A stretch of DNA of 64,000 bases from Streptomyces melanogenes (GTDB lineage Bacteria; Actinomycetota; Actinomycetes; Streptomycetales; Streptomycetaceae): the NCBI RefSeq assembly GCF_014649795.1, contig NZ_BMTS01000020.1:1-64000 (forward strand), given 5' to 3'. The notes beneath the pieces are model-generated. The model saw only the letters and a program-made list of their open reading frames with translations, was not told the DNA's origin and searched no databases. Below are positions 34,427 to 41,381 of the stretch, one piece after another (within the stretch, counting starts at the first letter, position 1; every line of letters begins with the position of its first letter). Position numbers and translations under genes: made by a program.

Positions 34427-35914
34427 CTACGCCTGCCGCGTCGCGACCGCCCTCGCCTCGCCCGTCCAGCGGCGCAGGGCCTCTTGTAGGGCGGTGGCGT
34501 CCGGGGTCTCGCTCGCCCACGCCACGTATCCGTCGGGGCGGACCAGGAGCGTGGTGCGGCGGGCGCCGGTCCAGTGCGCCCGTATGACCCGCCGCTCGGA
34601 TGCCGCGTCTGCCTCGGCAGGCGTCACCAGGACGAACTCGCCCTCGCGCAGCAGCTCGTACAGACGGCCCTCCGCCAGTGCCAGGTCGGGGACGCGCGCC
34701 CCGGTGAGGTGGTGGGCGCCGAGCCCCGCCGGATAGGCGATCCCGATGCCGCTGATCCGGCCCATCGCCTTGTCCCGCGCGGGGCGCACCCCGTTCAGCA
34801 GGCGGGTCACGAGGGAACGGGCCGTGCGCTGTACGGGGTTGTGCGCCATGGCGAGGCGGACGATCGCGCCGCTGGTGCGCAGCACCGCCGCGCCGACGGG
34901 GTGTCGCTCCTGGTGGTAGCTGTCGAGCAGCGCCTCGGGCTCGCCGGTGTCGCCGCGCACCACGGCGGCGAGCTTCCAGGACAGGTTGGCGGCGTCCTGG
35001 ATGCCGGTGTTGAGGCCCTGTCCTCCTGCGGGGGAGTGGCAGTGCGCGGCGTCGCCCGCGAGGAAGACGCGGCCCGTCCGGTAGCGGGGGACCTGGCGCT
35101 CGTCGCTGTGGAAGCGCGAGAGCCAGCGGGCGTCGTGCATCCCGTGGTCGGTGCCCAGGGCCTGGCGGGTGATCTCGCGGACGTCGTCGAGGTCGATGGG
35201 GGCGCTGTCGGGGACCTGGTGCTTCCTGTTCCACCCCATCACCCGGTAGTAGCCGTCCCCGAAGGGGACGATGAAGGCGAACGCCTCGTCCGAGCCCGCC
35301 ACGCTGAGCGATCCGGCGGGCTCCTCGGCGAGCTTCACGTCGGCCAGCACGATGGAGCGGATCACCGAGGTGCCGGGGAAGGGCAGGTCCAGGGCGTGGC
35401 GCACGGCGCTGCGCACGCCGTCGGCGCCGACGAGGTAGCGAGCGCGGAGGGAGGACTCGGCGTCGGCGCCCTCGACTCCCCTTATTTCGGCGGTCACCCC
35501 GTCCGCGTCCTGCCGCAGGCCCAGCAGCTCCGTCTCGTAGCGGAACTCCACCCCCGCCTCCCGCGCCCGGCGTTCAAGGAGGCGCTCCACCTCGTACTGC
35601 GGTGTCACCAGCAGATACGGGAAGCGTGAGCGCAGGCGGTCGAGGTCGAGGGAGAGGTGGCGGAACAGGCTCATCCGGTCGACCGTCGTGCCAGTGGCGA
35701 CCAGCTCGTCGGCCAGGCCCCGGGCGTCGAGCAGCTCCAGCGTGCGGGCGTGGACACCGAAGGCGCGGGTCATCGTGCTCGTGCCCCGCGGGCGGCGCTC
35801 CATCAGCGTGACGCCCAGGCCCGCCGCCGCGAGGTCGCCCGCGAGCAGCAGGCCGGTCGGGCCCGCGCCCACGACGAGGACATCGACGGGAGTGGTGTCG
35901 GTGGTGCCGTTCAT
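34427..35914 (-). CDS. FAD-dependent aromatic monooxygenase
   Basis: A 495-residue group A flavoprotein monooxygenase. FAD motifs: VVGAGPTGLLLAGDLA (about 12-27), DG at VGADGVRS and LAGDAAHCHSPAGGQGLN (about 287-304); a C-terminal thioredoxin-like domain follows. Relatives hydroxylate phenols, polyketide quinones or rifampicin. GAGGAGGT is five bases upstream of the ATG. It is divergent from a TetR gene and the shared promoter has four operators, so it is probably induced by a TetR ligand. Confidence 0.85.
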   Translation of the reverse strand: MNGTTDTTPVDVLVVGAGPTGLLLAGDLAAAGLGVTLMERRPRGTSTMTRAFGVHARTLELLDARGLADELVATGTTVDRMSLFRHLSLDLDRLRSRFPYLLVTPQYEVERLLERRAREAGVEFRYETELLGLRQDADGVTAEIRGVEGADAESSLRARYLVGADGVRSAVRHALDLPFPGTSVIRSIVLADVKLAEEPAGSLSVAGSDEAFAFIVPFGDGYYRVMGWNRKHQVPDSAPIDLDDVREITRQALGTDHGMHDARWLSRFHSDERQVPRYRTGRVFLAGDAAHCHSPAGGQGLNTGIQDAANLSWKLAAVVRGDTGEPEALLDSYHQERHPVGAAVLRTSGAIVRLAMAHNPVQRTARSLVTRLLNGVRPARDKAMGRISGIGIAYPAGLGAHHLTGARVPDLALAEGRLYELLREGEFVLVTPAEADAASERRVIRAHWTGARRTTLLVRPDGYVAWASETPDATALQEALRRWTGEARAVATRQA

Positions 35915-35931
35915 AGCGACCTCCTCGGGTG

Positions 35932-36014
35932 CCAACGCTTGTTGGTCAACGCTTGTTGGCAAATGTAGAGCCGTCGGGTCTGGCGTGTCAACACCTGTTG
36001 GCCTACAGTTGTTG
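35932..36014. promoter_or_regulatory. Four-operator array of the TetR/monooxygenase promoter
   Basis: CAAC-N4-GTTG palindromes begin at 35933, 35947 and 35989, and an imperfect one (CTAC-N4-GTTG) at 36003. The start distances are 14, 42 and 14 bases, so all four fit one 14-base register and form two close pairs. The last abuts the TetR ATG. Confidence 0.8.
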
Positions 36015-36016
36015 GC

Positions 36017-36595
36017 ATGACGACCGACGCCCCCGCCGCCGGGCCCCGCCGCTCCGACGCCACCAAGGCCGCGATCCTCGAAGCCGCCCGCGAGCGCTTC
36101 GCGGCCGATGGCTACGAGCGCGCGACCATCCGCGCCATAGCGCGCGACGCGGGCATCGACCCGTCGATGGTGATGCGCTACTACGGGAACAAGGAGGGCC
36201 TGTTCGCCGCCGCCTCCGAACTCGACCTGCGCCTCCCGGACGTGGGCGCGCTGCCGGACAAGCACATCGGGGCCGTCCTCGTCACCCACTTCCTCGACCG
36301 GTGGGAGGGCGACGACGTGCTGACCGCGATGCTCCGCGTCGGCGTCACCAACCCCGCCGGGGCCGAGCGGATGCGGGCCGTCCTCGGCGAGCAGCTGGGG
36401 CCGATCGCGGCCGGGCTCTGCCCCGACCCCGCCGACGCGCCGCGCCGCGCGGCCCTGGCCGCCTCGCAGATCCTCGGGATGGCGCTCGCGCGGTACGTGC
36501 TGAAGTTCCCGCCCGTCGTGGAGATGACCCGCGAGGAGGTGGTCGCCTGGCTCGCGCCGACCGTGCAGCGCTATCTCACGGCGGAGACGCCCTGA
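36017..36595 (+). CDS. TetR-family repressor
   Basis: A 192-residue TetR protein: N-terminal HTH (about 15-62, with ATIRAIARDAGIDPSMVMRYYGNKEGLF) and an all-helical ligand domain. It most likely represses itself and the divergent monooxygenase through the CAAC-N4-GTTG sites. TACAGT (36004-36009) ends seven bases before the ATG with no ribosome site, so the mRNA is probably leaderless. Confidence 0.88.
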   Translation: MTTDAPAAGPRRSDATKAAILEAARERFAADGYERATIRAIARDAGIDPSMVMRYYGNKEGLFAAASELDLRLPDVGALPDKHIGAVLVTHFLDRWEGDDVLTAMLRVGVTNPAGAERMRAVLGEQLGPIAAGLCPDPADAPRRAALAASQILGMALARYVLKFPPVVEMTREEVVAWLAPTVQRYLTAETP

Positions 36596-36682
36596 CGCCA
36601 CCGATCGCGCACGCCGCCGCGCATGTCAGGGAGTGCGTCGGGTCGGCCCCCGCTGAAGGCCCCTGCGTCGTACACTTTCTGC

Positions 36683-37162
36683 ATGCCGCAGAAGAAGGAC
36701 GGCCGGGCCCGTCTCATGACCGAGCTCGGCGTCGAGTCGCGCCGCTACATGGCCTCGTACGCCCTGTTCAACCAGGCGCTCGCGGACCATCTGCGGCTGC
36801 ACCCCACCGACCTCCAGTGCCTCAACCTGCTGGGCCTGGAGCCGGGGCCCGTCACCACGGGGCGGATCGCGGAGCTGACCGGGCTCACCACCGGGTCGGC
36901 CACCCGGCTCGTCGACCGCCTGGAGAAGGCCGGATACGTCACGCGCAGGCGCGACACCGAGGACCGGCGCAAGGTGCTGGTCGAGGCCGCGCCCGAGCGG
37001 ATGGCCGAGCTGGGCGCGGTGTGGGGGAAGCTGAACGGGGCGTGGTTCACCATGTTCGACGCGTACGACGACGGCGAGATCGAGCTGCTCATCGCCCATA
37101 TGCGGCGGACGGTGGAGCTCTCCGGGGCGCAGATCGAGCGGCTCAGGAGCGGGAAGTTCTGA
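36683..37162 (+). CDS. MarR-family regulator
   Basis: A 159-residue winged-helix protein: TGRIAELTGLTTGSATRLVDRLEKAGYV is the helix-turn-helix and RRRDTEDRRKVLVEA the wing. Such proteins respond to phenolic or oxidative signals. TACACT (36671-36676) ends six bases before the ATG, implying leaderless transcription. The longer in-frame start (36623) would include the promoter. Targets unknown. Confidence 0.85.
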   Translation: MPQKKDGRARLMTELGVESRRYMASYALFNQALADHLRLHPTDLQCLNLLGLEPGPVTTGRIAELTGLTTGSATRLVDRLEKAGYVTRRRDTEDRRKVLVEAAPERMAELGAVWGKLNGAWFTMFDAYDDGEIELLIAHMRRTVELSGAQIERLRSGKF

Positions 37163-37180
37163 ACCACCGTACAGCCCATG

Positions 37181-37203
37181 GGCAGTGACGGGGCGTCACT
37201 GCC
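37181..37203. terminator. Bidirectional hairpin between MarR and Mut7-C genes
   Basis: Perfect 10-bp stem (37181-37190 with 37194-37203) and a 3-base loop; it overlaps the stop codon of the convergent Mut7-C gene. Confidence 0.75.
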
Positions 37204-37939
37204 GACCCGTCGCCGCCCCGCCGAACTCCGCCATCGCCTCCTCGACGATCGCCTCCAGGCGGGCGTGGTGGGCGCCGCGCCAGTACACGCGCTCGCACGC
37301 CGTGCACTGGGCGAAGACGTCGTAAGCGCTGCGTGTCCCGTGTTCCAGGAGCTCGCGGACGGAGTCCTTGTCGGCCTCCTGGAGCGGCGCGTTGCAGGCG
37401 GTGCAGCGGGTCCACGGGGCGAGGGCCGGAGCGAACCGTTCCAGGACGTCCCGGAGTTGCTCCTCGGGGCGGTGGCTGTACACGTATGCGCCCGCCCAGA
37501 GCTCGCGGCGCCGCAGCAGCCCGCGGTCCCGGGAGAGCAGGACGCGCTGTTCGGCCGCCGAGAGCGTGGCGAGCGCGGGGTCGCCGATGTCCTCGCTCTC
37601 GTACGCCGCGTCGACGCCGAGGAGCCGCAACCGGCGGGCCAGCGTGCCCAGATGGACGTCGAGGAGGAAGCGGAGCGGGGCGCCGGGGACCTGCTGGGGG
37701 CGCTCGACGGCGTACACCTCGACGCTCTCGTCCGCGCGCGGGATGTGCGAGACGGGCACCTGGTGGCCGTCGACGACCAGTCGGCCGACCTCGGTCAGCG
37801 GGACGCCGAGCGATTCGACGACGTGGCCGAGCGTGGACGAGCCGTCCGTGACCACGGCCGTGCGTCCCGCGCGGCGCTCCGCCGGGACGAACAGGTGCAG
37901 CTCGGGGGCGAATCGACAGTGGATCTCCGGTCCGTTCAC
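37196..37939 (-). CDS. Ubiquitin-like/Mut7-C RNase-domain protein
   Basis: A 247-residue protein with an N-terminal ubiquitin-fold Mut7-C domain (about 1-85) and a Mut7-C RNase (PIN-like) domain (about 88-240): FLLDVHLGTLARRLRLLGVDA carries the first catalytic Asp, RDRGLLRR the later acidic site, and a zinc ribbon is formed by CTACNAPL and CTACERVYW. Predicted RNase, substrate unknown. Confidence 0.85.
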   Translation of the reverse strand: MNGPEIHCRFAPELHLFVPAERRAGRTAVVTDGSSTLGHVVESLGVPLTEVGRLVVDGHQVPVSHIPRADESVEVYAVERPQQVPGAPLRFLLDVHLGTLARRLRLLGVDAAYESEDIGDPALATLSAAEQRVLLSRDRGLLRRRELWAGAYVYSHRPEEQLRDVLERFAPALAPWTRCTACNAPLQEADKDSVRELLEHGTRSAYDVFAQCTACERVYWRGAHHARLEAIVEEAMAEFGGAATGRQ

Positions 37940-38008
37940 GACGCCAGGATGCCATCGGGCGCGGGGCCGCAGCCACGTATTTGGGCGGGCCAGGGAGGTG
38001 TACCGGCG

Positions 38009-38848
38009 TTACGGGCGGAACGCGTCGACGTTCTCCGCCGCCCAGGACGCGAACGTACGGGACGGGTGGGCCGTCAGTTCCTCGACGCCGCGCGTGACGT
38101 GGTCGGGGCGGCCGTCGTACGCGGCGAAGTAGGCGAGCAGCGCGTCGGCGACCCGGGCGTCCATGTAGGCGGCCATCGACTCCTTCCAGGCCTCGGGGCT
38201 CACCGTCTCGACGGCGATCTCGCGGCCGGTCGCGGCGGCGAGCGCGGCGATCTGCTCGGTGGCGGTGAGGGATTCGGGCCCGGTCAGGTGGTACGCGGCG
38301 CCGCGCAGCCGGGGTTCGGCGAGCACCGCGTACGCCGCGTCGGCAACGTCGGCCTCGTGGATGGGGCTGGCGTGGGTGCCGGGGTAGGGGAGGGCGACCG
38401 TGCCGGTGGACTTGATCGACCAGGCCCAGCCCGCCGCGTTGCCCGCGAAGGCGCCGGGCCGCAGGAGCGTGGCGTCGATGTCCGAGGCCTTCAGGGCCTG
38501 TTCGACGGCGAGGTGGTGGCGCGCGATCGGGTTGTCCTCGGCGCCCGCGTACAGGACGGAGCTGGAGGAGAGCAGCACGATGTGCTCGACCCCGGCGGCC
38601 TTCGCCTCGGTGAGGAAGGCGTCGATGTGCGCGGGGTTGGCGTACAGGAAGACCTGGCGGGCTCCGACGAGGGCGGCGGGGAAGGTCGCCGGGTCGTCGA
38701 GGTCGAGCCGTACGGTCTCGACGTCCGGGGGCAGATCGAGCTTCTCGGGGGCGGCGGAGGCGGCGCGCACGGCGGTGCCGGCGGCGCTGAGCAGCGCGAT
38801 GAGGGCGGAGCCGATGGTGCCGCGGCTGCCGGTGACGAGGGTGGTCAT
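38009..38848 (-). CDS. NmrA-type NAD(P)-binding protein
   Basis: A 279-residue atypical SDR with TGSRGTIG at 6-13 (GxxGxxG) and no YxxxK pair, like NmrA or QorB quinone reductases. It may sense or use NAD(P)H. The promoter region carries two palindromes, suggesting local control. Confidence 0.78.
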   Translation of the reverse strand: MTTLVTGSRGTIGSALIALLSAAGTAVRAASAAPEKLDLPPDVETVRLDLDDPATFPAALVGARQVFLYANPAHIDAFLTEAKAAGVEHIVLLSSSSVLYAGAEDNPIARHHLAVEQALKASDIDATLLRPGAFAGNAAGWAWSIKSTGTVALPYPGTHASPIHEADVADAAYAVLAEPRLRGAAYHLTGPESLTATEQIAALAAATGREIAVETVSPEAWKESMAAYMDARVADALLAYFAAYDGRPDHVTRGVEELTAHPSRTFASWAAENVDAFRP

Positions 38849-38913
38849 GGGGTGGGGTCGCTTTCGGGTGAGGGGGTGGGTTCGGGTTCTAGACGCAGCG
38901 GGTGCGCTCCGAA

Positions 38914-38948
38914 GGAACTGCGTTCCACATAATCTGCGTTACGCAGAT
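38914..38948. promoter_or_regulatory. Two adjacent palindromes upstream of the NmrA-type gene
   Basis: GGAAC-TGC-GTTCC (38914-38926) and ATCTGCG-TTA-CGCAGAT (38932-38948) are both perfect. The second lies in unusually AT-rich DNA that looks like the minus-strand promoter. HxlR or TetR-type binding is plausible, but no regulator gene is adjacent. Confidence 0.5.
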
Positions 38949-38961
38949 AAATATCCGCGAA

Positions 38962-38998
38962 GAAGGCCCACCGGTCAAGTGGATTCCGGTGGGCCTTC
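38962..38998 (-). terminator. Terminator of the phosphoesterase gene
   Basis: Perfect 13-bp stem (38962-38974 with 38986-38998) and 11-base loop, 21 bases beyond the minus-strand stop at 39020. Confidence 0.82.
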
Positions 38999-39019
38999 GT
39001 GTCTCGTTGTGGTGCCGGG

Positions 39020-39796
39020 TTACTCGGTGGTCCGCTCCACGACCCGGAAGTGGCTCACGATCCGCCGGTCCTCGTCGAGGACGTGGAAGGCGACACCGGG
39101 CGGCGAAACGATGTTGACCAGGTCTTCCCCGGTCTCCCACGGCATTCGCAGCGTCGACGTCACGCCCGGCGCGATCAGCAGCGGCAGTCCGGCGAAGGTG
39201 GTCGCGGCGGAGGTGTGGGCGTGGCCGACGAGTAGGGCGGGCACCTCGGTGCGACCCGCCAGGAGCTCGGCCAGCCGGTCCGCGTTGGAGAGGTTGATCG
39301 AGTCCAGGTAGTCGTGGTGGATCACGGTCGGCGGGTGGTGGAAGGCGATCAGCGCCGGGGTGTCGCCGAGGGTGTCGAGCGTACGGGCCAGCCACTCCAG
39401 GGTGGTGTCCTCCAGGACGCCCCCGTCCTCGCCGGGGATCGTGGAGTCGCACATCAGGATCGCGTAATCGCCCACCCGGTGCAGGCGGTTGACCGGTGCG
39501 TACGGGTCCGGGGCCGTGCCGCCCGGCTCGCCCGGCAGGTCGAGCAGGCCCTTGCGGTACGCGGCGCGGTCGTCGTGGTTGCCGGGGCAGGTGAGGACCG
39601 GCGCGTCGATGCGGGCGAGCAGTTCGGCGGCCTCGGCGTACTCGGCCGGGGCGCCGTGGTCCGCGATGTCGCCGGTGACCAGGACGGCGTCCGGGCGGCG
39701 GGGCATCGCGTTGATGTACGTGACGACTCGCGCGGCGCGTTCGGCGGCTCGCGCGTCCCCGTCGAGGTGCAGATCGCTGATGTGGGCAAGCAGCAC
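39020..39796 (-). CDS. Calcineurin-like metallophosphoesterase
   Basis: A 258-residue two-metal phosphoesterase of the CpdA/Icc class: DLH (8-10), TGDIADHG (about 41), GNHD (about 77), HHPP (about 150) and GHAHTS (about 195). Likely a cyclic nucleotide or other phosphodiesterase. GTG 39796 has AGGGGGA five bases upstream. A nonamer tandem repeat lies in the leader. Confidence 0.85.
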   Translation of the reverse strand: MLLAHISDLHLDGDARAAERAARVVTYINAMPRRPDAVLVTGDIADHGAPAEYAEAAELLARIDAPVLTCPGNHDDRAAYRKGLLDLPGEPGGTAPDPYAPVNRLHRVGDYAILMCDSTIPGEDGGVLEDTTLEWLARTLDTLGDTPALIAFHHPPTVIHHDYLDSINLSNADRLAELLAGRTEVPALLVGHAHTSAATTFAGLPLLIAPGVTSTLRMPWETGEDLVNIVSPPGVAFHVLDEDRRIVSHFRVVERTTE

Positions 39797-39819
39797 GGAA
39801 ATCCCCCTGGAAGACCTGT

Positions 39820-39855
39820 GGTTGGCCTGGTTTGCCTGGTTGACCTGGTTCGGGT
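39820..39855. repeat. Four tandem nonamers
   Basis: GGTTGGCCT, GGTTTGCCT, GGTTGACCT and a degenerate GGTTCGGGT in direct tandem, beginning 24 bases upstream of the phosphoesterase start codon, inside the divergent gap 39797-40030. Confidence 0.7.
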
Positions 39856-40030
39856 GGCGGGTGGGCCACCTGGGGAAGCTTGCGAGCTAATGGTTGAGTC
39901 GCTTGCTTCCATTAGGACCCTTGGACTCTAGGGGGTCCCCGGCGGTACGGACAAGGGCCGATCCGGGGTCGGTGGCCCGGTCCGGCGGCGGCGCTGGTCT
40001 CCTGACGGGCGGCGTGCCTACAGTGCTCGA

Positions 40031-40462
40031 ATGAAGATCATCGACCTTGAGCCGGGCGATCCGCGCCTGGTGGACGACCTGCTGCCGGTTCTGCGCGAGC
40101 TGCGCCCGCACCTCACCGAGGAACTGTTCGGCGAGATCTACGCCGAGGGGTACGGGCAGGGGCTGCGCTTCTCCGCCGCGTACGGCGAGGACGGGGTGTG
40201 CGTGGGCGCGGCCGGGTGGCGGATCGTCGCCACCACGGTCGCGGTGCGCAAGCTGTACGTGGACGACCTGGTGACGGCCGAGTCGGCGCGGTCGCGGGGC
40301 GTGGGCCACGCGCTCCTCGCCCATGTCGAGGGGATCGCGCGCGGCGCGGGGTGCACGTCGCTGAACCTGGACTCCGGTACGCATCGGACGGATGCGCACC
40401 GCTTCTACTTCCGGGAGCGGATGGCGGTCACGGCGTTCAACTTCGACAAGAAGCTGGGCTGA
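40031..40462 (+). CDS. GNAT-family N-acetyltransferase
   Basis: A 143-residue GNAT protein; the acetyl-CoA loop is SARSRGVGHALLAHV (R/QxxGxG/A, about 90-104) with VDDLVTAES just before it. Substrate unknown. TACAGT (40019-40024) ends six bases before the ATG and there is no ribosome site, so it is probably leaderless. Convergent with the next gene, seven bases apart. Confidence 0.83.
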   Translation: MKIIDLEPGDPRLVDDLLPVLRELRPHLTEELFGEIYAEGYGQGLRFSAAYGEDGVCVGAAGWRIVATTVAVRKLYVDDLVTAESARSRGVGHALLAHVEGIARGAGCTSLNLDSGTHRTDAHRFYFRERMAVTAFNFDKKLG

Positions 40463-40469
40463 CGGTGTC

Positions 40470-41006
40470 CTAGCGGAGCGGCTGCTCCCCGAGCGGTTCC
40501 TCTTCCAGGTCGAGGCACCAGTCGTTGGACCTGAGCAGGTGGCCCGGCGGGTACTCGAACTCGACCTCGCCCAGGAGGCGGAAGCCGGCCTTGCGGAGGA
40601 CGACGTTCGAGGCGGTGTTGTCGACGGAGGGGTAGGCGTGCAGTTCGCGGGGGCCGCCTGCCTCCCTCGCGGCCTGGGCGACCGCCACGATCGCGGCGAC
40701 GGCGAGTCCGCGGCCCTGGAACTCGGGGAGGATCCCGTAGCCCGTCTCGTAGACCTGCCTGCCCTGCCACTCGCGCGGCCAGTATCCGACCGATCCGACG
40801 GCCTCGTCCGTCCCTGCGAGGGAGATCCGGAACATCCGGCCCTCGGTGGCGTCGCGTTGGCTCAGCGCGACGTATCGCTGCTGGCGGGCCGTCAGCTTCT
40901 CGTCGTCTTCCGGGCCGCCGGTGTGGGCCGTCATTGCGGGGGAGTTGGAGTGGTGGAGGAGGGGGAGGTCGTTGGGGGACCAGGGGGTGAGGATGATGGG
41001 GGTCAT
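40470..41006 (-). CDS. GNAT-family N-acetyltransferase (RimJ/RimL-like)
   Basis: A 178-residue RimJ-type acetyltransferase: YGILPEFQGRGLAVAA is the acetyl-CoA loop (about 98-113) and NTASNVVLRKAGF the typical C-terminal motif. The ATG at 41006 is supported by a TACAGT hexamer (41014-41019, minus strand) ending seven bases upstream; the longer ORF start lies beyond it. Substrate unknown. Confidence 0.83.
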   Translation of the reverse strand: MTPIILTPWSPNDLPLLHHSNSPAMTAHTGGPEDDEKLTARQQRYVALSQRDATEGRMFRISLAGTDEAVGSVGYWPREWQGRQVYETGYGILPEFQGRGLAVAAIVAVAQAAREAGGPRELHAYPSVDNTASNVVLRKAGFRLLGEVEFEYPPGHLLRSNDWCLDLEEEPLGEQPLR

Positions 41007-41150
41007 GTGGGCGACTGTAGGGGCCGGGTGTGACACCCCACCCCGCCCCTTCCCGAAAGCCCTCTGGCGGGCGGCCGGGTGGCGGGTCGAGGGCGGCTTC
41101 CTGGGGCTGCGCCCCAGACCCGAACGGGGCTTCGCCCCGGGGCCCGTTTT

Positions 41151-41258
41151 CGTCTGCGGCCCGGTGGCGGGCTGGTCGCGCAGTTCCCCGCGCCCCTACA
41201 GGGGCGCATCTAAGGGGCGCGGGGAACTGCGCGACCAGTTGGGGACGGGCCGCAGACG
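41151..41258. repeat. Intergenic repeat, long inverted pair
   Basis: Copies 41174-41197 and 41213-41236 are inverted; outer arms 41151-41163 and 41246-41258 match perfectly. GC-rich modules flank it at 41031-41150 and 41263-41370. The 375-base gap 41007-41381 has no gene; it is downstream of mgtA. Confidence 0.88.
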
Positions 41259-41381
41259 AACGCAGCGGGGTGCAGGGGCCGCAGGCCCCGCCACGGGGTC
41301 CGGGGGCGCAGCCCCCGGGAGACCAGCTCAGCCCCCACCCACCCCCGGAGGGTTAAGGGAACGGGCGGGGTGGGGGAAAAA

